64,000 bases of DNA from Aldrovandia affinis (taxonomy: Eukaryota > Chordata > Actinopteri > Notacanthiformes > Halosauridae), in the NCBI GenBank assembly GCA_029706075.1, contig JAINUG010000116.1:532501-596500 (forward strand). Reading direction: 5' to 3'. Below the pieces are notes generated by a model. That model was not told where the DNA came from. It saw only the letters and a program-made list of their open reading frames with translations, and searched no databases. Both the position numbers and the translations under genes were made by a program. Below are positions 24,583 to 34,140 of this stretch, in pieces (the first letter of the stretch is position 1; each line of letters starts with the position of its first letter).

Positions 24583-27500
24583 GACTGGGACAATCTGGTC
24601 CAAGCAGCCTCACAGGTAGGATCAAAAATGACAGAATCATTTTTCCTACTGACAAATAGAGTTTGTGGTGACAAAAGTCAGGCAAAACACTGTCTATTCT
24701 CATGACAACAGCTTCCTGTCTATGCCGCAGTAGTCATCCTTCAACTCAAGACAGACAGAAGGAGGAGGTCAAAAGCTTTTTCCAACTACATATCAAAATC
24801 TCCTCTAATCCTACCCCACTCCAGCACACATAGGAGCAGCACAGATTGCAGCGCTCTGAAAAGATAATAATTCATCCTTTCACAAAGACTCACTGGTTAA
24901 ACACACTGATATCCGACAGGCTCCAAGGCAGCAGATAACTCCTCATCGTACAAGACTGTCAGTGTCACACACACGGGTTGGGGGAGGTTGTTCATTGCTC
25001 ATTTAACAACACATCTGCACTCATTTCAAATGCGTGGGCCGCTTTTGACCTCGGGCTCCCTGTCGAATATCAGGGTGGTGTGGGGGGCTTAATGGGCTTA
25101 AGCCCCAAATGTTTTTAGAAAAGCCCCAGATCTTCTTAAAAATGCTTTTTACATTTTTTATAACCACACAATGTGGCATTTTTCCTCCCTAGGCTTTCTT
25201 CTGACTCTGTAATCAGAACCGTAATGTAATGGAACAAAGTACCGCGATAAACCACTGGACACCACAGTCCCGCGTCGCATATGCCTGGTCTCTGTCCGTG
25301 GGCTAAGCCCCCTAGCGAATAGCCCTGATATGCGCCATGGATCACAAAGTCCTCGACGCGATATGGTTTCTCCCAAATATATACTTTCCCAGCCTCCCGG
25401 GTGGTCTAGTGGTTTCAATGTCCAACGCTGGCCACGGCGACCGGGGTTCGACGCCAGAGCCAGCTCTGGCCAGGAGTGCCACCAGGGTGGTAATTGGCTG
25501 TCCGCCCCAGGTTGGGGGAGGGAAGCCGACAGTTCGCTGCGCACAGGAGTGGTTCTGGGGTACCGAAAATACAGTCGACAGCAGACGAGTGCTGTCTCGG
25601 AGGAAGCAGCGCTTCGCCATTGTCACTGCCAGTCACAGGGCTACGGCAGTTAACTACGAGGGAGGGGATTGAACTAAGCACAGTGGGAGAAATTGGCTAC
25701 CAAATTGGGAATAAAACAGGTAAAAAAAAAAAATTATACTTCCCCAATCAATTACTGCAGTGTGCTAGTGAGTCACCTCTTCTGACCCCACACCAAAACG
25801 CTGCATTTCCTCACTGGCTGCCAGGCCAAAACCATTACCACAGGAAGCCAACCCCCCACCCACATCCCTGGATGATGCTACAGCAATTTATGCATTGTGC
25901 TGTGAAAACAGCCACAGCCAGAATTTTATTCTGGACAGGGGAATGCATCACTGCACCATTGACTAGTGACTAGTGCTTAAGCTGGCCGTGCCACCTGGGA
26001 GGCCATACCTGCACACAATTCTCTACTCCTAATTCACCCACGCACAGACCCACGCCCAGGCACAGGCCCACGCCCAGGCACAGACACAGACACAGACACA
26101 GACACAGACACAGACACAGACACACACCCAGGCACAGACACAGACACAGACACAGACACAGACACAGACACAGACACAGACACAACACACAAATACACAA
26201 ATACACAAAAACACAGAGACCCACATTCACGCAAACACACAAGCACAAACCGGCTTTCTGTTAGTTATTAGCCCTTAGCCTAACACACAATTAATGAGAG
26301 GCTTTTAAAACAAACAGGCCCTGGAAAGCATCTTATCAGAGGTTCAATATGATCAGATTAGGTTCATTAAGGCTTAGGGGAGCCAATCCAGCAGTAGGGA
26401 TTAAGCTCTTTGAAAGCAAAGCTCGGGCTACAGTGCGTTTAAACACATTAATCTCGACGGTCGCTGTAATATTACTCACTACTCGGCTGTGCCAAACTGG
26501 AGCTTACCAATGGCACAGGATTTGAAGACAGGTTTGGGCACTTTGCAAGCTGTAGTAGGACTGACTTGTGTCGAAATCTCAAAGAAAATGATACGTTTTT
26601 TCCAGATAAGAGGAAGGGCTGCATTTTAACTGGCTGTAGTATTAAATGTGTGCGCAGGTCAGTACCTCCACCTTCATCTTCAGCTGCAGTTTTTTGCTGA
26701 TGGCACGCTCCACCTCCATTGTTCCTGAAGTGAACAAGAGACTCATTATTGTTCATCCCCATTGTCTTCTTAAGAAAACCTTCTTCATACATACACATGG
26801 TAACCATGGTTCCCTTGGAATACCATCAATACCGTTTTGCAACCGGTTTAAACGCTGGTCTCATAATGTACAAATCTAGGCTCATAGTGGGTCATTTAAT
26901 CGGAGTGACACATGATAAAACCAGTGTGATACCATCCCTAAATTATAGAGTCATTGTGTGCCGTGGCAACAGGTTTTCGAAACTCTTGTTAATGAATGGG
27001 GACAGAGTGTGTGAGTGTAGACAGAGGAATGTCCCCATGACATTGAGAAACCCTGCTTTATCGCTGAAGACTAATCGCCTTGTGGGAGAGTCCGTCACCA
27101 CAGGAGCAGGCAGGGGCTCAAGGACCCAGGGTTCACGAGGGGCTACAGCAGTAATGGTGGGAGTAAAAGTTAAGATCAGGCTGAGGTTCACTCTCGGTCA
27201 AGGCACTGAGTATTCAGGAAAACCACAGGGGGGGGGTGGTCTTATAGTGACTTAGTCATTTGTCAACATTCAAAGACTGGGGGTACAATGTCCAGAAGCA
27301 GCAACTTCCTTTTCGGGAAGTAAAGTTGCACAACCTCAAAAGAGACTTTCTGAAGTTTTTAAGGAGTACACAAGGCAGGCTAATGCAGTGGTTACAGGAA
27401 ATTGTCATAAACATTAGAGAAACAGCACAATGTAAATGGTTGAAAATGTTGCAGGAGAAAGTCACTAAGCTCTCTATTGGACAGTATTGTGTTTGGTTTA

Positions 27501-29508
27501 ATTGTAGTTATAATTTAAAAATGATAGTTTACATTTTAAATTAATTTTAAATGAATTAAACCAGAATAATACAACTGATAATGCTGTAATATACTGTATT
27601 TTAATACCTCATTTCTCACAGATTTAAATTGAAACAAGTGAAGAGTATAATACATGGTAAAGAGATATTGGGTTGGGCTAGATATTGTCTTAGAAAAACC
27701 TGTCTGTTTGCCTCAACAGCAAGGCAGCCATTCCACACTGAACAGGCTCTCACACGCTCCACAAACCCCTTTTACAGGAGGCAAGAGGCACAGCTTACAA
27801 TGTAGAACTTTCCGTAAGGAGAAACCCGAGATAGCAAATGTCAAATCAACCAAGGTCTATAAAATTCTCTGTGACAAAGGTCTTCAGAGACGACAAAACG
27901 TCAAGATAAATATATATATTATATTTTTTTCCTTCAGGAGGATTTTCCTGAGTATATATTTAAGTGTTGAACAGTCAAACAGAGAAAGTCAATTTAGAAG
28001 TGGTATTAGAATGAGCAGAAAATGACTGAGCTTTAGCCATCGGTCTGGTTTCAGGCCGGATTTGCATCCTTGTTAATCCTGAGATAAGGCACAGCACTAC
28101 AGCCACATTGAATAATATAATAGCACTAATAAAGGCGAACGATTCCAGCTTACTGACAATACAAAGGGCATGTAGCAGCAGTGCACTACACACACAAGGT
28201 GGTAAAACCAGTTACACAGTCATCACATACGTACAATACACGTATCCGATATTGACTGTGACTGCTTGTCCTCGCCCAATTAATAAAACAGTGTGTCAAT
28301 CACACGGTCTGAGCATGAAAATTCACTTGTTGTCACTGACGGCAGCCCTACTCCCTGCCCAACCCTCATGATGTCAGAAACCAGCACCCAAGCGACTCCA
28401 TGACTCCCACATTATATATAATTATACTGTGATCCCGTGTGTGACCGACAGTGGCTCTGTGCTCAGTACTAATTTGATCTGTGCAGCAATTAGCTACACT
28501 TGGATCACAACAGCACTGTGAATGACTAGGGACCGCTATAGAAGTGATCAGCCCATCAGCAACATGAGGGGGCCCTCTTCTGTGGTTACCAGTAAAGCAA
28601 GTCCGTGGAATTATTTCCAGATCTACCAATTGTGGGGCAATTGTTGGGCGGCAGTGCAGTAGAATGGTTAGGGAGCTGGGCTTGTAACTCAGAGGTCGCT
28701 GGTTCGATTCCCAGGTGGGGCACTGCTGTTATACCCCTTAAGCAAGGCCCTTAACCTGAATTGCTTCAGTAAAATATCCAGCTGTATAAATGGATTTTAT
28801 GTAAAGAAATGTAAACTGTGTAAGTCGCTCTGGATAAGAGCGTCTGCTAAATGCCTAAAATATCAATGTAAAATGAAATGAGAAATACGGGGGGCGCCCA
28901 AAAAAACAGGAGAAACCCCCTCCTCAGTAATACTGGTCAGGGGAAATGATCCAGTTCCCAAAAACAATTAATCAGGCAGCATGGAACAGTGACAGTAGGA
29001 TCGGTTACAGAACTTCAGACCGCTGATCTTCTGAGAAGACAAGGATATATACATCTGTATGCCATTTAGCAGACGCGTTTATCCAAAGCGACTTACAGTA
29101 GTGAATGCATACATTTGTCAGTATATGTGGTCCCAGTGGGAATTGAACCCACAACCTAAGCGCTGCCAACGCCGTGCTCTACCTACTGAGCCACACAGAA
29201 CCACGCTCTACCTACTGAGCCACACAGAACCATGCTCTACCTACTGAGCCACACAGAACCACGCTCTACCTACTGAGCCACACAGAACCATGCTCTACCC
29301 TAGCTGAGAACCACACACAGAACCACACACTCTACCTACTGAGACACACAGAACCACGCTCTACCTACTGAGACACACAGAACCATGTATAGGACATTCC
29401 CTCACCGTTGCTGGTTATCCGGGGATCGCCGTTGCTAGCGCCGTTGCTGCCGTCCATCCTGGGAAGCGCCCGGCGGCTGCGTGGGGCCACGCTTTCGCCA
29501 CTCGCCAT
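14194..29508 (-). CDS. soat1: SOAT1 sterol O-acyltransferase (ACAT1), complete coding span, 15 exons
   Basis: SOAT1 is an ER multi-spanning MBOAT enzyme that esterifies cholesterol with fatty acyl-CoA for storage in lipid droplets. The exons join to about 555 codons (human about 550) in consistent phase, except exon 6. Visible landmarks: a low-complexity cytosolic N-terminus; the [18 protein letters not shown] membrane helix; the FYKDWWN active-site motif (split between exons 11 and 12); [20 protein letters not shown]; the catalytic histidine in [10 protein letters not shown] (exon 13); WTSLFLGQG; and the C-terminal PRSWTC. Exons (5' to 3'): 29406-29508, 26666-26724, 23507-23664, 21890-21949, 21624-21731, 19706-19986, 19312-19390, 19100-19181, 18130-18175, 17731-17860, 17098-17195, 16785-16883, 16022-16157, 15180-15325, 14194-14274. 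ABL2 next door argues for SOAT1, not SOAT2. Exon 6 has two apparent 1-base losses. Promoter is probably near 32.0 kb. Confidence 0.93.
14278..14332. repeat. (CA)n microsatellite
   Basis: CA run with CG interruptions, just upstream of the last SOAT1 exon. Confidence 0.95.
14545..14895 (-). mobile_element. tRNA-derived SINE (family S3), full length
   Basis: On the minus strand it starts GGCCTCCCGTGTGGTCTAGT, has B box GGGGTTCGATTCC, body CTGTCCGCCCCAGGGAGG, and ends in CCAAATTGGGAGAAAAACGG. Confidence 0.85.
15180..15325 (-). CDS. soat1: SOAT1 coding exon 14
   Basis: 146 bp; contains [20 protein letters not shown] then [18 protein letters not shown]. Phase 1 in, 0 out. Confidence 0.96.
15581..15970. 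repeat. 39-copy decamer array ACTCTACATC
   Basis: Exactly 39 units of ACTCTACA(T/C)C, with C variants clustered in blocks and one AAC unit. It sits in the SOAT1 intron before exon 14. It produces long chance reading frames on the plus strand. Confidence 0.97.
16022..16157 (-). CDS. soat1: SOAT1 coding exon 13, catalytic histidine
   Basis: 136 bp; contains [20 protein letters not shown]. The His of SAVVHEY is the MBOAT catalytic residue (human His460). Confidence 0.96.
16488..16705 (+). mobile_element. tRNA-derived SINE (family S2)
   Basis: TAGTGTAATGGTTAGGGAGC head, GGTTCAATTCCCAGGTGG B box, TAAGTCGCTCTGGATAAGAG tail. In a SOAT1 intron. Confidence 0.85.
16785..16883 (-). CDS. soat1: SOAT1 coding exon 12
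   Basis: 99 bp, phase 0 both sides; starts [20 protein letters not shown] and ends [13 protein letters not shown]. Completes FYKDWWN. Confidence 0.97.
17098..17195 (-). CDS. soat1: SOAT1 coding exon 11
   Basis: 98 bp; contains [20 protein letters not shown] and ends RMFYK, the first half of the FYxDWWN active-site motif. Confidence 0.96.
17300..17535 (-). mobile_element. tRNA-derived SINE (family S3), head lost
   Basis: Carries the CCAATTTGGTAGC end and the CCCTCCCTGGGGCGGACAGC body; the tRNA head is missing and CCCGCTCCAGCC-type repeats follow. Confidence 0.75.
17588..17692 (-). mobile_element. tRNA-derived SINE (family S1), truncated
   Basis: GCCATTTAGCAGACGCTTTT through GGATTGAACCCACAACCC on the plus strand; A-box end missing. 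Ends 39 bp from SOAT1 exon 10. Confidence 0.8.
17731..17860 (-). CDS. soat1: SOAT1 coding exon 10
   Basis: 130 bp; starts [20 protein letters not shown] and ends [11 protein letters not shown]. Membrane segments. Confidence 0.95.
17945..18040 (-). mobile_element. SINE/LINE 3' tail fragment
   Basis: Inverse of the tail found at 50100-50212: AGCATTTAGCAGACGCTCTT, then ACATGGTAAGATCAATCATA. Confidence 0.65.
18130..18175 (-). CDS. soat1: SOAT1 coding exon 9
   Basis: 46 bp; reads [15 protein letters not shown]. Confidence 0.92.
19100..19181 (-). CDS. soat1: SOAT1 coding exon 8
   Basis: 82 bp; contains [20 protein letters not shown], matching human [18 protein letters not shown]. Confidence 0.95.
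19312..19390 (-). CDS. soat1: SOAT1 coding exon 7
   Basis: 79 bp; reads [20 protein letters not shown] then SAQDKK. Phase 0 in, phase 1 out. Confidence 0.95.
19427..19640. repeat. CA/CCCA-rich low-complexity tract
   Basis: Irregular CACCCACACA, CTACACCACC units between SOAT1 exons 6 and 7. Confidence 0.9.
19706..19986 (-). CDS. soat1: SOAT1 coding exon 6, with two frame breaks
   Basis: 281 bp. Reads [20 protein letters not shown] and on to RRPALRS in one frame, then [20 protein letters not shown] in a second, then [13 protein letters not shown] in a third. All three pieces align with the family in order. Each switch fits one missing base (near 19832 and near 19740). Restoring two bases would give 283 bp, the length the flanking phases require. 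Confidence 0.85.
20106..20928. mobile_element. non-autonomous DNA transposon with inverted ends
   Basis: The ends are inverted: CAGTGGCCACTTTATTTACA on the left and ATAAAGTGGCCACAGTG on the right, both followed inward by an ACACCT-type motif. The interior (TCAACAAGGTGCTGGAAACA, CACATCCCAAAGGTGCTCTA) resembles a repeat common in fish genomes. No intact transposase. Confidence 0.7.
21067..21262. mobile_element. palindromic MITE
   Basis: Two inverted halves: CTACTGGCTGTGCAGGCTTT + TGTTCCAGTCCAGCACC against GGGCTGGAACAAAAGGCAGC + ACAGCCAGTAG. Together they form a near-complete hairpin. Confidence 0.8.
21624..21731 (-). CDS. soat1: SOAT1 coding exon 5, first membrane helix
   Basis: 108 bp; reads [20 protein letters not shown] then [15 protein letters not shown]. 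Hydrophobic first transmembrane segment. Confidence 0.95.
21890..21949 (-). CDS. soat1: SOAT1 coding exon 4
   Basis: 60 bp; reads [19 protein letters not shown], matching human LRAPPEQGKIFIARRSLL. Confidence 0.93.
22008..22197. repeat. GAGTGAGA-based minisatellite
   Basis: Roughly 66-bp units of GAGTGAGATACAAAGAGTGA / GACACACTGACAGAGTGAG, just upstream of SOAT1 exon 4. Confidence 0.85.
23108..23262 (-). mobile_element. tRNA-derived SINE (family S1)
   Basis: GGCATTTAGCAGACGCTTTT through GTGCTCTACCTACTGAGCC, full length, one A-box unit. Confidence 0.85.
23507..23664 (-). CDS. soat1: SOAT1 coding exon 3
   Basis: 158 bp; starts [20 protein letters not shown], then LLEESASLD and a Pro/Ser-rich insert ending KLQF. 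Ends in phase 2 at a GTGCAG donor. The donor is weak but gives the correct phase. Confidence 0.85.
23800..23965 (+). mobile_element. LINE 3' end fragment
   Basis: Ends GTGAAGCGCTGTTTGTAAAT + GGCGCTACACAAAAATAAAG, a 3' tail typical of L2-type LINEs in fish. Confidence 0.55.
24450..24581. repeat. (GT)n microsatellite
   Basis: About 130 bp of GT, broken once by ACTGGG near 24484. Confidence 0.97.
25393..25735 (+). mobile_element. tRNA-derived SINE (family S3), full length
   Basis: Head CCTCCCGGGTGGTCTAGTGG, B box GGGGTTCGACGCC, body TGTCCGCCCCAGGTTGGGGG, end AATTGGGAATAAAACAGG and an A-rich tail. Confidence 0.85.
26034..26183. repeat. CAGACA hexamer-type repeat
   Basis: ACAGACACAGACACAGACAC runs with CCCAGG interruptions. 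Confidence 0.95.
26666..26724 (-). CDS. soat1: SOAT1 coding exon 2
   Basis: 59 bp; reads [19 protein letters not shown], aligning with human [20 protein letters not shown]. Phase 1 in, phase 0 out. Confidence 0.85.
28650..28880 (+). mobile_element. tRNA-derived SINE (family S2), full length
   Basis: GCAGTAGAATGGTTAGGGAG head, GGTTCGATTCCCAGG B box, AAGCAAGGCCCTTAACCTGA body, GTCGCTCTGGATAAGAGCGT tail. Confidence 0.88.
29055..29180 (-). mobile_element. tRNA-derived SINE (family S1)
   Basis: GCCATTTAGCAGACGCGTTT through CTAAGCGCTGCCAACGCCG, then a 29-bp array. Confidence 0.85.
29175..29391. repeat. 29-bp A-box minisatellite, about 7 copies
   Basis: CTCTACCTACTGAGCCACAC units, one scrambled near 29300. 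Ends about 15 bp from SOAT1 coding exon 1. Confidence 0.9.
29406..29508 (-). CDS. soat1: SOAT1 coding exon 1
   Basis: ATG at 29508, one base after an AG acceptor, so the 5' UTR starts in an upstream exon. Reads [20 protein letters not shown] and ends ITSN plus one base. Variable cytosolic N-terminus; poorly conserved, so the start is chosen by frame and phase. A second in-frame Met lies 18 codons in. Confidence 0.75.
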
Positions 29509-29545
29509 CCTGCAGGGAACAGCACCAGCTCATCACACACGTCTA

Positions 29546-29742
29546 TTCAGTTTTTCTTTACACAGAGAGTGGTCAATGCCTGGAACAGCTTGCCAGGTCG
29601 GGTAGTAGAGGCAGAAACACTTGGGATATTCAAGTCCAGGCTAGATGCAGTACTGGATACTCTTTAGATGAGGACATGACGAGCCTAGATGGGCTGAACG
29701 GCCCCCGTTCTCGTCATTATGTATTCTTATGTTCTTATCTAC
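29546..29742 (+). mobile_element. LINE ORF C-terminus and 3' end fragment
   Basis: Reads as a degraded reverse-transcriptase C-terminus ([19 protein letters not shown], one stop-like change) followed by TAGATGGGCTGAACGGCC and TTCTTATGTTCTTA. The same piece occurs at 35455-35632 and inverted at 51284-51465. Confidence 0.65.
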
Positions 29743-29984
29743 ACCTCTGTTCTCTCACCCACGGGCCAGGCCGGTCAAAGCCGCCTCGACCCCACGCTGA
29801 TCCCGTTTAAACCCCACGTTATCACTGACGCCTCCTCAAGGTTACACACGGTTCTTCCCTTGACCGAACTTAAACCCAAATTATTTACATTGACAGACTG
29901 GTCAAAGTTCGGCTCCAAGTCATCCTCTCATGCTAAATTATTAACACATGTTTACCTGCTTCTAATTCTCGAAAACTGTACTCT

Positions 29985-30180
29985 ATGTTTGCCTCTCTCC
30001 TCACACCTCCTCCTCCACCCCCTTCCTCTCTAACCGCAGGTGACTCTGCATCCTTCTTTCGCAAGAAGGTCGATGACATTCCTAACTCCTTCCCCCATCC
30101 CCTCTCACACCTTACCCCCCTTGTTCTTGCTCTTGCTCTTCCTCCCCCTTCCCCTCCTCCTCCTCCTCTAGCCAAATGAT
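29985..30180 (+). mobile_element. L2-type LINE fragment
   Basis: Encodes AGDSASFFRKKVDDIPNSFP, resembling the inter-domain stretch of fish L2 ORF2, then a C/T-rich low-complexity run. Confidence 0.5.
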
Positions 30181-30749
30181 GAAGGACAAGTCTAGAAGCC
30201 CCCGCCCCACTCCCCACAGTCTTTCTGAACATCCCACTTTGAGCTTCAAGACTCCAAAGGTAACAGTAAAACAGATCTGTAGAGCATGGACAGAAAATGG
30301 CTAGTGCGTTCCTGGCCAAGGGGTGACTACAGATCAGTCACAAAGGCAATGCGGGTTAGATACAACGGGCAGGTGACAATGTCAATCAATCAATACCTTC
30401 CTTCTGAAGCAAGTGACCGAATGTCTAACAAGAAATCATTGCACAACAGCTACAGGCACAGGACAAACACTGACGGGTTCATGATTTTAACGTTTGCAGG
30501 CAAAACTTCGACAGACAAACATGACCACTGAAGAAGTCTTGGCCCCGGAGTAGCGGTAAAGACACCGTGTATATTAATACAGAACACCCGTATCAAACAC
30601 CCGTCGTATTACGCAACCCCAGTAATCAAAATGTCGGTCAATATTACCCTTTTCAACATGTATTTAAACAATTTCTGCAGATAAGAAACGTAATACAAAT
30701 ACAGTGTTACAGGTGTGGTATGCAGCTGCCTACAACGATGTCTATCACT

Positions 30750-30862
30750 GTATTACTGCACTGATCTCTTGCGCCAACTATGATTGTTCCTACCATGTAT
30801 TTATGCACATCTTGTAAGTCGCTCTAGATAAGAGCGTCTGCTAAATGCTTAAAATGTAAACA
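30750..30862 (+). mobile_element. SINE/LINE 3' tail family copy
   Basis: ACTGATCTCTTGCGCCAACT then GTAAGTCGCTCTAGATAAGA and GCGTCTGCTAAATGCTTAAA. Same layout as 50100-50212. Confidence 0.65.
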
Positions 30863-31095
30863 CCATACAAATTGAAAGACGGTACGAATATTAATATGAG
30901 CCAGTGCTCGACACGGTAGCAACACAACCCTGGATGAATTTGACTGATTGTATTATATTACATTTGAAACATTCGTCCAGCAGGATTAGAATTTCCTTCA
31001 AAAACCCTATAAATTCTGTCGCAAACACAACTAACCAGCAATCAGGCTATGTATAATAAATAACTTAACTGTCGAGATAGTCTGAACAATTAAGG

Positions 31096-31158
31096 CACAT
31101 CATGGAAGTCGCTCTGGATAAGAGCGTCTGCTAAATGCTTTTAAAATGTAAATGTAAA
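31096..31158 (+). mobile_element. SINE 3' tail fragment
   Basis: GGAAGTCGCTCTGGATAAGA, GCGTCTGCTAAATGC and a TAAATGTAA end; no head. Confidence 0.65.
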
Positions 31159-31179
31159 AAAATGTAAAAAGTCCGTTAT

Positions 31180-32030
31180 CCGGCGGATGCTAAATGCTGC
31201 TCCCGCGAGCAGCAAGGTGTTGCACGCGCAGATCAGCCGGACTTGTTGACAGTTCCATCCAGCTGCCCGCGAGCCAGACACCAGCATCGAACTCCAAAAC
31301 ATTAGGGTACAGCTAGCGAATTGTCTAGCTATCAGGCCTGTACAGACACGCAGGTAGCTAGTTATCTACAACTGAATTTGGGAAAACTGTAGAATTTAGC
31401 GAGCTGTAGAATTTCAAGTCGACCAAAGAACGCAGCGTATTTTTTCGTTAGCTTTACCACCACACCGCGCTAAACTGGCTGGTTACCAGCACCTCGTAGC
31501 TAGTACACACAACAGCACTTACTGGTATGACTGTCCAACCATCACTGACATCGTGTAAAGTGTGGTGTCTTATTCGGGGAACGTGTGAAGCAAATTTAAC
31601 CCTGGGCAAAACAGGTAAACACAAACGTCGCAAACAAAACAGCGTGTTCACGCCCCCCCAAAAAGCTGTTTTCGCTAGGTACCCAGGTAGCTCGCGGGCT
31701 AATAATGAGCTGTAGTTCGCTATCACTGCTGAGTATGTTCCGAAAACGATCCGAGCGTGCATGGGCAATCTTTTGCGAACGTTAGCGATCTAGTAGCCTA
31801 CAGTATAAATCGCACCAGTGTTCATACTCACGTTGCACAGTTCAGCGCGTTTGTAATTACCGCTCGGACAGAAGTAGCTAGCTGGACAATGAGTTCCAGC
31901 TCATCACTGGCACGTCTCTTGACTCCAATGACTTGAGACCACTAACAGCGGATTCCCTTTCCTCACTTACCGCTCCGCCTTCTACAACACCGAGCAATAC
32001 TTTCCGCTAGGAGGCGATAACCAATGCCAT
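31180..32030 (-). promoter_or_regulatory. soat1: CpG-rich probable SOAT1 promoter region
   Basis: CpG-rich with many GCTAGC/GTTAGC words, 1.7-2.5 kb upstream of the first coding exon. Because coding exon 1 begins right after an acceptor, an upstream noncoding exon is required, and this is the only CpG-rich block in range. Confidence 0.45.
31971..32030 (-). other. soat1: candidate SOAT1 noncoding exon 1
   Basis: The minus-strand sequence AGGCGGAGCG is followed by GTAAGTGAGG, a near-perfect donor. A second donor, CTGTGCAAC before GTGAGTA, sits at 31832. Upper end unknown. Confidence 0.3.
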
Positions 32031-33400
32031 AGACGAGGGCAAGGGTTCTCAAACTCGGACTGTGTAATGCTGTTATCGGTCCAAACACAATTGGAACCTG
32101 TAAATTGCAACGAGCTGTTAATTGTCCTCACTTAAACACGTGCCACATATGCCGAATGATGATTTACCCTCCTAAAGCCACCTGATGTCAGAAATAGCTA
32201 TGCATTCCATGAAGAATACATTTCCCACATTTACATCCCCAATAATTTTTAATCAGTCAGATCAACTAGCCTTTTTATTTAATGTTCTGTAATGCGTTAA
32301 AACCATCACTGACAATTGATTCCTTTATTAGAGTAAACATTTTGATTGGTTTAATTATAGACTGGCAGGTGAACTCAACGGGGTCCTAATTGGTGAAAGT
32401 GTGGACACCTGATCACAAACTAAGCTGAATACATGTTCAGGTCACTGCCTCGGTATTTATTTGCTGTTACACATCGCCCTTATATTCATTGCAAAGATGA
32501 AATCCCGCACAGAACACCATTATTATTACGAACCACTCATTATTACCGTCAGGTTAATTATAATGTCCGTGGACACATTGCACTGTATCAATGCCTGTAG
32601 ACGCAATCAGTAATAGTAGGATATAAACTTTTGTCATGTGATCCCTCCATTCCCAGGACTGTGTGGGCAGGGGGTTCATTACCTGAAGGTTATTGAAATC
32701 CCGCCTGGAGCTCCGCTGTTGTATGCTTTCGCAAATCGATTAACCCAAATGTATTCCCCGGACATCTAGCTGTACAAATGGTTAAGCACCTGCTCATTAA
32801 ATAAATAATAAAACATTTGTATTCTACACATAATAATTATGCTAGCATAAATATAAAATAAATATACCATTGTAAGTATACTAGGCGGGTTACCTATACC
32901 AATACCTCTTAATTAGCCACAAACGTGCAAACATTTTGAAGTGGTTTAAATTATCTTTATGAAAATGGTATCAGAGTAAGTCCTGTTTGCTAACAAGTGC
33001 GCGGATACAAAATACTAGACTAATCTTTGCATTTTTTTACGATTAAATCAGCATCTTAAAGCCATGACTATCCGTAATGGTCAAAAATTGAGTTAGAAAA
33101 CCGAGAACCTAAATTATATTCTACACAACGAACTTTATTTTGTGCCACTTACGCAAGAACTTGTGTTTACAAGAAATACGAGTTAAAGAGTTGAGGGGGA
33201 AAAAAGCCTTGTCATTGGTAGGGGAGTTTCCAATCTCATGGCCTCCATAGCGGAACACATTTCCAAATAAATACTTTCATAGAAATACAGAACAGTAATA
33301 CATGTTATAATTAAACGTTCTTAAGGATCAGGGAAATTGTATTAACTTATTTCGCCAGAAAGAATCTCCCATGTTGCCACTCAGTACTGCCCATTAAGAT
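32031..33400. other. intergenic AT-rich sequence
   Basis: No gene or clear repeat seen. Flank between SOAT1 and the collagen gene's 3' side. Confidence 0.5.
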
Positions 33401-33992
33401 TTTATTAGTTCCGATTGCCTTCTCAACCGTGCTCCGTCCTCACTACTCAAAACCTGCCTCGATGCCCTCTCTCTCGTTGTCAACATGTCACTCGAATCTG
33501 GTTATTTTTCTCTGTCAGTGAAAAATGCTGCTGACATGGGCGCCATTAAAAAAAAGAAAAAGCCTGGACTCGATATCAGCTCACTGAATAAATCTACACA
33601 CCCATCTCAAAGCTTCCTTCTCTGGCTAAAGTGCTCAAACAAGTGGTAGACTCAGCTTCAGGCCCATATTACCTCCTTTGACCCTTTTGAGACAATATGG
33701 CTTCCATTGCCTGAACAGCACCAAGATTGTGTGACTGAAGTTGACTAATGAGCCCCTCCTCTCTGCTTATTCAGGCGCCCTTAATATTTTCCCACGCCTT
33801 GATCTCAGTGCTGCATAACATTCTACGGACATTGATTGAACTCTCTGGGTCTGAACTTACCTGATTTCGGTCATACCTCTGAGCCCCTTTCATCACCGTA
33901 GGTACACACAAATCTCACTGTCACCCAAGGTATTCCCCAGGGATCTATGTTTGGACCCCTTTCTACTCATAAATATGTTTCATATATGTATC
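33400..33992 (+). mobile_element. degraded L2-type LINE reverse transcriptase fragment
   Basis: Frame-broken but ordered motifs: KKKKPGLD, a DLSAAF-like LISVLHN, then RSYL and TQGIPQGSMFGPLL, the reverse-transcriptase fingers/palm pattern. Many stops. Dead copy. Confidence 0.65.
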
Positions 33993-33996
33993 ATAT

Positions 33997-34140
33997 ACAG
34001 TGGGCATAAAAGGTATTCACCCCCATTTTTTCATTTTATTTTCTTACTTCATGGAATTAAAGTGTATTTAATTGGGATTTCTTGCCACTGATCAACACAA
34101 AATACTCCATTCTCAATATAATGCCAAATAAAAAACAACA
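33997..34140 (+). mobile_element. DNA transposon end fragment
   Basis: ATACAGTGGGCATAAAAGGT and ATTCACCCCC then GGAATTAAAGTGTATTTAAT, resembling the end of a fish DNA transposon family. One end only. Confidence 0.4.

Noticed and set aside
24343-24705. Open frames over the GT array
   Set aside because: Val-Cys / Thr-His repeats translated from a dinucleotide microsatellite.
14194-29508. Assignment as SOAT2 or DGAT1
   Set aside because: [17 protein letters not shown] and PRSWTC fit SOAT, and ABL2 as neighbour favours SOAT1; DGAT1 has a different motif set.
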